Shown: piece by piece, positions 16,015-23,867 of the stretch
Layout: each line of letters opens with the position of its first letter
How positions within the stretch are numbered: position 1 is the first letter of the stretch
Source: an uncultured Granulosicoccus sp.
Lineage (GTDB): Bacteria > Pseudomonadota > Gammaproteobacteria > Granulosicoccales > Granulosicoccaceae
Direction: 5' to 3'
NCBI GenBank assembly: GCA_937991945.1
Contig: CALKLO010000138.1
Coordinates: 1-33,564 of the forward strand
DNA length: 33,564 bases
Translations under genes and position numbers: made by a program
The notes under the pieces: model-generated
Told to the model about the DNA's origin: nothing
What the model saw: only the letters and a program-made list of their open reading frames with translations
Database searches by the model: none

Positions 16015-17151
16015 TCAGTCGTGCCACTTGGTTTTCCAACCCAGTGCTATCGCCGCAATAAATAATGTTAAAGGGTCCTTTGCCTCCGTGGGGAGTTGCC
16101 GCCAATAGTCACACCATAACGAGGGACGAGAAGAAACCCCCACCGCAATATTTGCAGCTTGATCTCTAAGCACTTCGGCTGAAATGCTTTTTGACAGGGT
16201 GCCGTATTGAATCCTATCCAGTATTGCTGCAAACGCATAAGCAGCAGCCACCACTCTGGGTTCGATTAAAACAGCATGCCGGTTGTTAGCCAGTAACGAG
16301 TAGACATCAACTGGTAAGGATTCCTTAAGTGATTCAAACAGTTTTTTCTCAGACAAACCGAACCGGCCCATGGCTTGAAGCATCGTTTGCGTGCAAGAGC
16401 GTTCAAGACCGCTTTGCCAACGCAACGCCTCAAGTGTGGATTCTCTAACGCAGCTACCTATGAGCTCTCCAAGTTTAAGATGGCCGCTGGCACTGACTAA
16501 TGGCCTCTCATCACTATTCATTTTTGATGCTATTGCAAATTGATCAGTGCCCGTTCCCGTCGCAATATGTGGGGACACGCTACTCGGTATCGCAAGCTCA
16601 ACGAGTGCGCTTGATTTGGCTTCTGTAATAATTGCTGCAGCGGTAACTAAGGCTCCAGGCATCAAGGGTTTATTGATTAAGACTATTGTATTGATGGTGC
16701 CCGCCTGAACGACCTCCTTGTTGCCGTGTTCAGTGGCATACCAATTAGCTTGATCACCGGCTCGCAGGGCGTTGCTGTGTACACCTGCGGTAACGAATGC
16801 ATACACGTCCAGATCTTGAAACGTTTGCTTACTGCACGCAATGTGATTCATGCTGGCAGCAGTGCTCATCAATGCGACTGACGCCGGTTGTAAATTCAGC
16901 TGCTTAGCCACTGATGCGTGATATTGTTCTGAGCTTGCGTTGAGTATTTTGTCTGTTTGCCCCTGATCGGCATTGGGCTCCATACTTTGATGATTGACCA
17001 AATAGCGAATGGAATGCGATAAACCCCCGTTGTACTCAGACGTGGATAAAACTTGATGTTCGCCACGAAGCGAGACCATAAAATGCCGACCCATGCGATG
17101 AGCGATAAAGCTCGGAGTGTCTGCTAGGGCTATAGCAAGCGTATTATGCAT
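16015..17151 (-). CDS. cbiZ: Adenosylcobinamide amidohydrolase CbiZ
   Basis: A 378-residue protein matching CbiZ, which hydrolyses the amide linking the corrin ring to aminopropanol in adenosylcobinamide (and in pseudocobalamin in some bacteria), giving adenosylcobyric acid. Diagnostic stretches are VALMSTAASMNHIA, VYAFVTAGVHSNALRAGD (about 132-149), GTINTIVLINKPL, and HIATGTGTDQFAIAS (about 195-209). The C-terminal 160 residues (LKLGELIG to the end) form the helical part found in longer versions. CbiZ lets the cell salvage or remodel corrinoids taken from outside. The gene is divergent from cbiB across 67 bases and is followed one base later by the kinase gene. No cobalamin riboswitch fits in the short spacer. 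Confidence 0.9.
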   Translation of the reverse strand: MHNTLAIALADTPSFIAHRMGRHFMVSLRGEHQVLSTSEYNGGLSHSIRYLVNHQSMEPNADQGQTDKILNASSEQYHASVAKQLNLQPASVALMSTAASMNHIACSKQTFQDLDVYAFVTAGVHSNALRAGDQANWYATEHGNKEVVQAGTINTIVLINKPLMPGALVTAAAIITEAKSSALVELAIPSSVSPHIATGTGTDQFAIASKMNSDERPLVSASGHLKLGELIGSCVRESTLEALRWQSGLERSCTQTMLQAMGRFGLSEKKLFESLKESLPVDVYSLLANNRHAVLIEPRVVAAAYAFAAILDRIQYGTLSKSISAEVLRDQAANIAVGVSSRPSLWCDYWRQLPTEAKDPLTLFIAAIALGWKTKWHD

Positions 17152-17218
17152 ATCAGTATTAATAATTTTCTACAAAATTAGTTATGTCCATTGCTCAGTC
17201 AAACTATACTTCAGCCCT

Positions 17219-18169
17219 ATGTTATTTGTTGAACTAATGCTGCTCGCCTTTGTGTTAGAAATAGCACTCGGCTGGCCCGACAAATTGTTCTCTGTCATTA
17301 AACATCCTGTTGTTTGGGTGGGCAGTCTAATTACCTTTTTAGAGCGTCGGCTAAACCAACCCTCATCTACGCACTCACAACGCTACCTAAAAGGCGTTGT
17401 TACGTCAGTGCTTGTCATCGGTGTAAGCGTAGTCGTAGCTCTGTGCATAAGCGTAGTGCTACCCAATAACTTTATGGGGTGGATTATCGAAGCCGTAGTT
17501 GCTTCCAGCCTGCTAGCTTCGCGAAGCTTGTACACACATGTCAACGCAACGGCTATTCCTTTGCAAGCTGGAAATTTAAGCAGCGCACGCATTGCGCTAT
17601 CTCATATCGTTGGGCGTGATACCAACGCATTGGACGAATCAAGCATTGCCAGCGCCGCTATCGAAAGCCTTGCTGAGAATGCGTCAGATGGCATATACGC
17701 GCCATTGTTTTGGGGGCTACTACTTGGCCTACCCGGTATAGCAGGCTACAAAGCAATCAACACGCTAGACTCTATGATTGGTCATCGCTCAGAACGATAT
17801 CTCTCGTTTGGCAGATTTGCCGCTAAACTGGATGACGTCGTCAATTTAATACCCGCTAGAATTTCTGCGCTGCTCATTGCGATAGTGGGTGGGAGTCTTG
17901 CAGCTTTCTCAAACATTGTGAGCGATGCAGCAAAGCATCGCTCCCCCAATGCGGGTTGGCCAGAAGGTGCAATGGCACAGGCTCTTCAGATTCGGCTTTC
18001 AGGTCCTCGCGTATACAACGACAAGATCAGCGATGAGCCTTGGCTTAATCCAACTGGCTCTTATGCGCAGGCTTTAGATGTTGAACGAGCGCTTCGCATT
18101 TATAAGAAATCATTGGCGCTGACAGGTGTGCTTTTGCTTCTGTCTGTGGCCTTTTCGGCCTTTTTGTAA
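17219..18169 (+). CDS. cbiB: Adenosylcobinamide-phosphate synthase CbiB/CobD
   Basis: A 316-residue membrane protein from the ATG at 17219, close to the 319 residues of enteric CbiB. It attaches aminopropanol phosphate to adenosylcobyric acid, forming adenosylcobinamide phosphate in the inner membrane. Family segments: LEIALGWPDKLFSVIKHPVVWVG at the N-terminus, ARIALSHIVGRDT, SIASAAIESLAENASDGIYAPLFW, YKAINTLDSMIGH and SPNAGWPEGAMAQAL. A longer frame from 17117 overlaps the cbiZ start and lacks the family N-terminus, so it is rejected. It is divergent from cbiZ, whose product is the CbiB substrate. A short GGCC hairpin with T5 overlaps the end of the gene but is too weak to call. Confidence 0.93.
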   Translation: MLFVELMLLAFVLEIALGWPDKLFSVIKHPVVWVGSLITFLERRLNQPSSTHSQRYLKGVVTSVLVIGVSVVVALCISVVLPNNFMGWIIEAVVASSLLASRSLYTHVNATAIPLQAGNLSSARIALSHIVGRDTNALDESSIASAAIESLAENASDGIYAPLFWGLLLGLPGIAGYKAINTLDSMIGHRSERYLSFGRFAAKLDDVVNLIPARISALLIAIVGGSLAAFSNIVSDAAKHRSPNAGWPEGAMAQALQIRLSGPRVYNDKISDEPWLNPTGSYAQALDVERALRIYKKSLALTGVLLLLSVAFSAFL

Positions 18170-18170
18170 T

Positions 18171-19151
18171 CTACGCGAGCTGAGCTCTTCCGTGAGGCTG
18201 TGAGTAATCTAACTCCGGACCCGCAGGCACGATGAGCGGCGGATTGATCGTGTCATGGCTTCCGTAATAGTGATTCTTGATGTGCTGCATATTGACTGTG
18301 GCAGCGACTCCAGGTTGCTGATATAAATCTCTTACGTAGCCCGACAAATGTTCGTAATCGGCTATGCGCCGAATGTTGCATTTGAAATGCCCGACATACA
18401 CAGGGTCAAATCTCACTAGTGTTGTAAAGAGCCTCCAATCAGCCTCAGTTATGGTACTGCCCGTTAGGTAGCGCTGAGTTGATAATATGTCTTCTAGGAA
18501 ATCAAGGGTATCGAACAGTGGCACGACGGCTTCATCGTAGGCTTCTTGCGTTGTAGCAAAGCCTGCTTTATAAACACCGTTATTCAACGTGTCATAGATT
18601 CGATCGTTCAATTGATCAATCTGTGCTCGAAGTGGCTCTGGGTAGTAGTCACCTGCTATAGCACCGACGCCATCAAAGGCGGTATTGAACATTCTGATTA
18701 TTTCAGAAGACTCATTAGTAACTATCGTTTTAGTTTGCTTATCCCATAGGACTGGCACCGTGACACGTCCAGAATAATCCGATAGCGCAGCGGTATAGAT
18801 TTGATACATGAACTGAGCATTATTCTCAGTATCTGGCACAACACCGTCAGCTTCTTGGAATGTCCAACCGTTGTCAGCCATATACCAGTGGACCACCGAT
18901 ACCGATATCATTTCTTCAAGGCCTTTTAGGGCTCTGAAAATCATCGTTCTATGTGCCCATGGGCAGGCCAGTGAAACGTATAGGTGATAACGGCCAGGCA
19001 TGGCTTTGAAGCCTTCCGTACCGCTGGGACCTGCCGCTCCATCAGCGGTTATCCAGCTACGAAAATGCGGGGTCTTTCGAACAAATCGGCCACCTGATGA
19101 TTTGGTCTCGTACCATTGGTCGACCCATTGGCCGTTATCCAGAAGTCCCAT
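18171..19151 (-). CDS. yqjG: Glutathionyl-hydroquinone reductase (YqjG/ECM4-type glutathione S-transferase)
   Basis: A 326-residue omega/Xi-class glutathione transferase, close to the 328 residues of E. coli YqjG. The catalytic cysteine is C63 in SLACPWAHRTM, the same number as in YqjG. Other family landmarks are the VSVVHW strand, VPVLWDKQTKTIVTNESSEIIRMFN (glutathione gamma-glutamyl site), and a C-terminal helical domain with ITEADWRLFTTLVRFDPVYVGHFKCN. It reduces glutathionylated hydroquinones back to free hydroquinone with glutathione. A link to aromatic catabolism in this region is possible but not shown. It is convergent with cbiB (one base apart) and is separated from the upstream operon by a terminator. 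Confidence 0.95.
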   Translation of the reverse strand: MGLLDNGQWVDQWYETKSSGGRFVRKTPHFRSWITADGAAGPSGTEGFKAMPGRYHLYVSLACPWAHRTMIFRALKGLEEMISVSVVHWYMADNGWTFQEADGVVPDTENNAQFMYQIYTAALSDYSGRVTVPVLWDKQTKTIVTNESSEIIRMFNTAFDGVGAIAGDYYPEPLRAQIDQLNDRIYDTLNNGVYKAGFATTQEAYDEAVVPLFDTLDFLEDILSTQRYLTGSTITEADWRLFTTLVRFDPVYVGHFKCNIRRIADYEHLSGYVRDLYQQPGVAATVNMQHIKNHYYGSHDTINPPLIVPAGPELDYSQPHGRAQLA

Positions 19152-19213
19152 GTTTCTACAATCTCGTATCTGAGCGGTTCATGAACGAATTAATTCAATC
19201 AATATACAACTAA

Positions 19214-19243
19214 AAAAGGCACGAGGATTAACCCGTGCCTTTT
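19214..19243 (-). terminator. Rho-independent terminator after the DUF4398/OmpA operon
   Basis: AAAAGGCACG at 19214-19223 pairs perfectly with CGTGCCTTTT at 19234-19243 around a 10-base loop. Read on the minus strand, the stem is followed by a run of six T, a textbook intrinsic terminator 65 bases past the OmpA-family gene. The flanking A and T tracts would let it act in both directions. Confidence 0.85.
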
Positions 19244-19307
19244 AAAACCTACCAATTTTCACCTACACTGCGTAAACAAACATGCTGAACAGATGCCTAC
19301 CCTCTAA

Positions 19308-20135
19308 CTACTCATCATATTCGCTGACCTGAGTCGATGCGTTCGCAAAAATAATCTCAACGCGCCTGTTCTCTTGGCGCCCTGTTGATGACGTGTTGCT
19401 CGCCACTGGAAGAGTTTCCCCAAAACCTTGTGTTGAAATGCGATCCGCTGTAACCCCAGACTGAATCAGTGCTTCTCTAACGGCAAAAGCGCGATCACGT
19501 GATAAATCCAAATTGAAGTCATCATCCCCTAGGCTATCAGTATGACCTTCAATGACCGCATCACGATCTGGGTAGTTCCGCATGAAGCCTGCAATTTTAT
19601 CGATGTTGCGAGCAGCACCCGGCGCAAGCGTTGATTCCCCAACATCGAACAGAACATCACCTAAAGTCAAAACCATACCGCGATCTGTTTTCTCTGCCTG
19701 AAGAGCAGCCATCTCCTCCATCTGCTCCTGGAGAGCTTGCGTTTCAAGTTTGGATTGGGTTAATTCAGCTTCACGTAAATCCAATGTCACATTGCGACGC
19801 TTAAGAGCCATGGACTCCAACTCACGAGACGTTTCATTACTTTCCGCTATCAAACTCGCTATTTCGATACGCTGCTTGGCCAAGTAGGAAAAATGTTCGA
19901 TGTTAGCTGTACCTTCTTTCTTCCTCCAATGTTTATTGGCAACGTTCATAGCATCACGTGCTTTGTCTAACTCTTCTGGCGCATGCTTTACCACTGTTAC
20001 ATCATTCGATGCTTTGTCGTAGGCCAAACGTGCTTCTTCCAATGACGCATTGGGTTTGGGAGCACTGCTGCAAGCACCTAGTGTTAGCGATACCAAGGCA
20101 GCACACACAAGAGGACGATAATTTCGTTTATTCAT
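19308..20135 (-). CDS. Outer-membrane lipoprotein with DUF4398 and OmpA C-terminal domain
   Basis: A 275-residue lipoprotein. The signal peptide ends in the lipobox LGAC with lipidated C22. Residues about 30-115 are a DUF4398 helical region (LAYDKASNDV, APEELDKARDAM), followed by a coiled coil to about 150. Residues about 158-268 are an OmpA-like peptidoglycan-binding domain with FDVGESTLAP, IEGHTDSLGDDDFNLDLSRDR and STGRQENRRVEI, holding the Asp and Arg that bind diaminopimelate. It probably tethers the outer membrane to the wall. The gene follows a second DUF4398 lipoprotein gene by 33 bases and ends before a strong terminator. Confidence 0.92.
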   Translation of the reverse strand: MNKRNYRPLVCAALVSLTLGACSSAPKPNASLEEARLAYDKASNDVTVVKHAPEELDKARDAMNVANKHWRKKEGTANIEHFSYLAKQRIEIASLIAESNETSRELESMALKRRNVTLDLREAELTQSKLETQALQEQMEEMAALQAEKTDRGMVLTLGDVLFDVGESTLAPGAARNIDKIAGFMRNYPDRDAVIEGHTDSLGDDDFNLDLSRDRAFAVREALIQSGVTADRISTQGFGETLPVASNTSSTGRQENRRVEIIFANASTQVSEYDE

Positions 20136-20168
20136 AGCGATATTCTCTTTATGGTTATCAGCACTGGT

Positions 20169-20546
20169 TTATTGAGTGTTGCTGGTTCTTGTGGCTTCTT
20201 TGCGAATCATCTCGATGTTATCCTCTGCCTCTTGCAACGCTAAACGGATTTTTTCAACATCTGACTTAGCGCGTGCCAGGTCGGCATCGGCTTGCGCCTC
20301 CATTGTAAGCTTACGAGCTTTGGAATATTTCTCATCAGCAAATGCCGCATCAGCAGCCGCTTTCTTTTCCTTAGCTATACGCAGCTCAATAGGTGCATAT
20401 TCACGCGCACCAGCCACTTCTGCATTTTTTAGCGCCGAATCAGCTAATGCCAACTCTGACACCGGTCTTGGTGCTTTACTTCCACAGGCGGAAATCGTAG
20501 CGGCCAACACAACCACGGCGCTCATACGAACGATTGACTTGATCAT
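20169..20546 (-). CDS. DUF4398 lipoprotein
   Basis: A 125-residue lipoprotein from the ATG at 20546. The signal peptide MIKSIVRMSAVVVLAA leads to the lipobox ISAC. The mature part is a charged alpha-helical DUF4398 domain (LALADSALKNAEVAGAREYAP, then Ala/Lys/Glu-rich helices). The family is often encoded next to an OmpA-domain DUF4398 protein, as here, and the two may interact in the periplasm; no biochemical role is known to me. An upstream TTG at 20561 would add five residues but is less likely than the ATG, which has GAGAGA upstream. First gene of a two-gene operon. Confidence 0.85.
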   Translation of the reverse strand: MIKSIVRMSAVVVLAATISACGSKAPRPVSELALADSALKNAEVAGAREYAPIELRIAKEKKAAADAAFADEKYSKARKLTMEAQADADLARAKSDVEKIRLALQEAEDNIEMIRKEATRTSNTQ

Positions 20547-20718
20547 GGTTATTTCTCTCAAAGTATTGAAATCAGTAACGGCACAATCGCTGTAGAGCTA
20601 AACCAAACTGAGTTACCAATTGTTAATCTAATGGCGCACGCTTACGCAGTTTATTGGTATGGAAGCTTTTTTGTGAATTGATCCTTTTTAGGTATCACCG
20701 TATCGCTTGAGCCTTCTA

Positions 20719-20755
20719 AAAGCTGGAAACGGCTGTATCAGCCACTTCTAGCTTT
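20719..20755 (+). other. Long imperfect hairpin upstream of ligI
   Basis: AAAGCT at 20719-20724 pairs with AGCTTT at 20750-20755. The stem continues through four pairs including one G-U, a two-base mismatch, and GGCTG/CAGCC closing a three-base loop. It lies about 80 bases before the ligI start and has no T run on the plus strand, so it may be a leader or operator structure rather than a terminator. Confidence 0.4.
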
Positions 20756-20835
20756 ACTTACTCAATGAAATTTCGCTGAACTAACAAATAGCCTAGGTTA
20801 GAATGACCTATAACCTGTTACCAACGGAGACACGC

Positions 20836-21717
20836 ATGCCCATGGATTCCAATTGGATGGTCTGGCATCGAAACCCTCGAAAGCCACGCTATCAGCCACC
20901 GGCAGGTGCTGTCGATGCGCACTGCCACATATTTGGGCCTGAGGAGATATTCCCGTATGCTTCTGAGCGTAAATATACGCCGTGCACTGGATCTAAAGCA
21001 GACCTTTTTGCTCTCAGGGATCAACTCGGATTTTCACGCAACGTTATTGTGCAAGCCTCTTGTCATGGCCGCAACAACGATGCGTTAATCGATGGCCTTA
21101 CCAGCGCTGGAGATCTAGCCCGTGGTATTGCTGTTGTAGATGACACCATCAGCGATGATGAGCTAGCTGTTATGAATGCCGCAGGCGTCAGAGGTGTCCG
21201 TTTTAATTTTGTACGAAGGCTTGTGGATCCAAAACCACGTGACTACTACGAGCGCATCATTGAAAAGATTGAGCCTTTAGGCTGGCACATCATTGTGTAT
21301 ATGGAAGCTGCCGATTTCGCTGATCAACTTCCGTTTTTAGAAAGCTTACCTGTGACCGTGGTATTTGATCATATGGCAAGGCCAGATGTCAGCAAGGGCA
21401 TAGATCACCCTGACTTTGTTCAGTTTGTCGAACTCATGGCTAACGAGAAATATTGGACCAAGGTATCTTGCCCTGAGAGACTCACTAAGCAAGGTGGCAG
21501 TCACCAGAATTACTCCGATGTCATACCTTATATGAAGCATCTTGTTGATTCCTACCCAGACCGGGTCCTCTGGGGCACTGACTGGCCACACCCTAATATG
21601 AAGTCGCATATGCCAGATGATGGCCAAGTCGTCGAGTTGATTCCCTTGATTGCAGATACCGAAGAGAAACAACGAAAGTTGTTGATCGACAACCCCATGC
21701 GATTGTATTGGCCGTAG
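20836..21717 (+). CDS. ligI: 2-pyrone-4,6-dicarboxylate lactonase LigI
   Basis: A 293-residue amidohydrolase-superfamily enzyme. It opens 2-pyrone-4,6-dicarboxylate to 4-oxalomesaconate/4-carboxy-2-hydroxymuconate in protocatechuate 4,5-cleavage. VDAHCHIFGP gives H29 and H31, VVFDHMARPD gives H179, and LWGTDWPHPN gives the general base D249. These agree within two positions with the known LigI active site (31, 33, 180, 248). The start at 20836 is chosen over an upstream ATG at 20803 because GGAG sits at the right distance and the length then fits the family. It lies about 7.4 kb from the other pathway genes, behind the chemotaxis operon. Confidence 0.92.
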   Translation: MPMDSNWMVWHRNPRKPRYQPPAGAVDAHCHIFGPEEIFPYASERKYTPCTGSKADLFALRDQLGFSRNVIVQASCHGRNNDALIDGLTSAGDLARGIAVVDDTISDDELAVMNAAGVRGVRFNFVRRLVDPKPRDYYERIIEKIEPLGWHIIVYMEAADFADQLPFLESLPVTVVFDHMARPDVSKGIDHPDFVQFVELMANEKYWTKVSCPERLTKQGGSHQNYSDVIPYMKHLVDSYPDRVLWGTDWPHPNMKSHMPDDGQVVELIPLIADTEEKQRKLLIDNPMRLYWP

Positions 21718-21732
21718 ACGCCTAGACTATTT

Positions 21733-21773
21733 CGCCGGCACTAAGGCCCTTTTTGTTTTAGTGTCTTTGCCGG
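21733..21773. terminator. Possible bidirectional hairpin between ligI and the CheW gene
   Basis: GCCGGC near 21733 and GCCGGC near 21768 pair, and an adjacent ACTAA/TTAGT pair extends the stem with a six-base bulge. A T5 run lies in the loop region, not after the stem. It lies between two converging genes, where a shared terminator is expected, but the bulge makes the call weak. Confidence 0.35.
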
Positions 21774-21780
21774 CTGCCAA

Positions 21781-23385
21781 CTAGGCATTAGCCCGTTTAG
21801 CGACCTCATCCAAATTCAAAATACACACCGTCTCTTCAGAACCAACTCCTTTGATCATGACGGCTTCCAGCACATCTTTATGAATCGCTACATCACTTTT
21901 CTTGTAAAGCATCTCAGGAATTTTTACGGAATCTGACTGGGTAAACGGCACAATAGAATCGACAGAATCGACCACTAACCCCTGCTTAATTCCGTCTTTG
22001 TCATAAACCAACACTTTGCGCCTGGCACTGTGCTCAACACTTGCCATACCGTATAGCCTACGCGAATCTATTACTGCGACTAATTCCCCGCGTAAATTGG
22101 CCATTCCATTGAAATGGTCCGCCATGTTTGGAATTTCTACCAATTCGCTCGGATAGTCGATGACTTCTTTGACGTCACTGATATCCAATGCATAACGTTG
22201 GTCCAACGAAAAAGTAATGATGGTCTTTCGCTCGACAGGGCCTTTATCTTTTGCAACATCCTGTTTATTCGTATTATGAAAAAGAGCGCTATGGCCACGA
22301 GTTATTTCGGCTAGCTCTAGACCTGAAAGCATGGACTCAACGTCTAATATAATAGTGTGTCGCTTATCCAATTTGGATGTTACACAGCCTTGAAACATTT
22401 CCCGTTTCTCTTCATTGAGTACAGGGAACTCCACTAATTCATCTTCATAAAAGGCAAGTATTTCTTCAATGGAATTAACTAGCATCCCCACCAAATTATC
22501 ACTAATACTCAACACAATAACTCGGTACGAATCACTGTCGCACATGTCTTGTGGAGGCTCTACGGTGTACCCGAGCAAACGGCTTGCATCAACAATGGGA
22601 ACGGTATCCCCACGAATATCCATCGCGCCCATGCACAACCCACTGGCAAGCAATAAATTATCGATTTTACCGATATTGACTATTTCCCGTATGGTTCCAA
22701 TGTCTACTGCACAACATGATTCCCCGACATGGAATGAAATACATTGGCGACGTTCGCCACGACTTTTCACAAAACGAGTGCTTGCTTGATTTTTGCTGTG
22801 AGGCACTTTGTCCAGACCAAGCATGCCATTGACATCCAGGATCTGCACAATACGATTGCCGTTATCCATCTTGAACACACCAGCAATGACTTGTTCGGCC
22901 GGGGAATCGCCTGTTGCTTCAAACAAACATTGCTCAACATCGTTACCACTAAAAACCTCACCCGTGGAGTCAAACAGCAGACCTAAACATAACTCGCCGT
23001 ACTCAAGAATGGCAACCTTCCTCACATCGGCATCTTTCTCTTGCGTGGTATCCAAAGAGAATACTTTGCGTAAATCAATAACAGGGACAATACTTCCGCG
23101 AAGGTTAAAGACACCCAGCAAATAGTCTGGGGCTAACGGAAGGGAACTATAGGACTCAGGCTCATTGACGACTTCTTGTATCCAGCGAGCTGACAGGGCA
23201 AATTCAGCGCCAGCAAGCGAAAACGAACCAAACGTCGACATGGTCGTAGCTTGTTTCTGCTCGACAGGCTCTACAGAATTTTTGTAGACCGACATTACAC
23301 TTTCAGGTCTAACCGCTTCAGTAGACGAATCCACCGAGCCATCTAAGACGTCTGAATCAATTTTATTTAGGGCAGTAGACAACAT
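21781..23385 (-). CDS. Chemotaxis scaffold with three CheW domains
   Basis: A 534-residue protein made of three successive CheW domains, about residues 47-190, 208-360 and 387-530. Each carries the CheW core: FNLRGSIVPVIDLRKVF in the first, MDIRGDTVPIVDASRLL in the second, ANLRGELVAVIDSRRLYG in the third. Single-domain CheW bridges receptors to the CheA kinase; triple versions probably link several receptors or kinases in one array. The N-terminal 45 residues are Ser/Val-rich and not conserved. It is the last gene of the receptor-cheR-cheD-cheW operon, 14 bases after cheD. No CheA, CheY or CheB is present, so it must join a kinase encoded elsewhere. Confidence 0.92.
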   Translation of the reverse strand: MLSTALNKIDSDVLDGSVDSSTEAVRPESVMSVYKNSVEPVEQKQATTMSTFGSFSLAGAEFALSARWIQEVVNEPESYSSLPLAPDYLLGVFNLRGSIVPVIDLRKVFSLDTTQEKDADVRKVAILEYGELCLGLLFDSTGEVFSGNDVEQCLFEATGDSPAEQVIAGVFKMDNGNRIVQILDVNGMLGLDKVPHSKNQASTRFVKSRGERRQCISFHVGESCCAVDIGTIREIVNIGKIDNLLLASGLCMGAMDIRGDTVPIVDASRLLGYTVEPPQDMCDSDSYRVIVLSISDNLVGMLVNSIEEILAFYEDELVEFPVLNEEKREMFQGCVTSKLDKRHTIILDVESMLSGLELAEITRGHSALFHNTNKQDVAKDKGPVERKTIITFSLDQRYALDISDVKEVIDYPSELVEIPNMADHFNGMANLRGELVAVIDSRRLYGMASVEHSARRKVLVYDKDGIKQGLVVDSVDSIVPFTQSDSVKIPEMLYKKSDVAIHKDVLEAVMIKGVGSEETVCILNLDEVAKRANA

Positions 23386-23399
23386 TCAGAAGGTCTCCA

Positions 23400-23867
23400 T
23401 CAATGAGCGGAACGAGCAATTTCCCTTACGTAAAATGTCCCTGTCGTGCAACAGATTGACATTTTCCGACCACCTTCACCACCTGTCTCCTCCTGCATGA
23501 TGCGTACTTTCATTTGGTCGAGTTTTGCTATGGCAGCTTGTGCATTTTGATACCCGATAAGTCTTTTAGGGTTAGCGCAATCAGGAACTGTCATGTTTGC
23601 TCCGCCTGCAATCACTGCGCGTAAATCCTTAGGATTTGTGATATCCATTAGCTCAAATAATGAGTCGATTGCTTGATCGACATAGCGGCCGCCTGGCCCC
23701 TTAGTTCCTTCCGGCGATTGAGGTAATAAGCAGTGCGCAAGCCCATACACACCTCTTTTAGGCCAAAAGATACCGATACCGACACATGAGCCAAGAATAG
23801 TATGCAATTCATTGTTCTCTCGCCCTATTTTGACTTCACCAATATGCACGTTCATGCTATTTATCAT
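23400..23867 (-). CDS. cheD: Chemoreceptor glutamine deamidase CheD
   Basis: A 155-residue CheD. The catalytic cysteine is C28 in ILGSCVGIGIFW and the histidine is H45 in GLAHCLLP, 17 residues apart as in characterised CheD. The IAGGANM motif follows at about 110. CheD deamidates selected receptor glutamines to glutamates, preparing methylation sites, and in some species binds CheC. Its ATG overlaps the cheR stop (TAATG), so translation is probably coupled. It likely modifies the receptor encoded at the head of this operon. Confidence 0.93.
   Translation of the reverse strand: MINSMNVHIGEVKIGRENNELHTILGSCVGIGIFWPKRGVYGLAHCLLPQSPEGTKGPGGRYVDQAIDSLFELMDITNPKDLRAVIAGGANMTVPDCANPKRLIGYQNAQAAIAKLDQMKVRIMQEETGGEGGRKMSICCTTGTFYVREIARSAH

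Noticed and set aside
17117-17218. Upstream extension of cbiB overlapping the cbiZ start
   Set aside because: The extra 34 residues do not resemble CbiB; the ATG at 17219 begins the conserved N-terminus and gives the usual length.
17152-17218. Possible cobalamin riboswitch between cbiZ and cbiB
   Set aside because: The spacer is 67 bases, far shorter than a cobalamin riboswitch, and no B12-box-like sequence is seen.
18148-18172. GGCC-TTTTC-GGCC hairpin with T5 at the end of cbiB
   Set aside because: Only four base pairs and partly inside the coding region, too weak for a terminator call.
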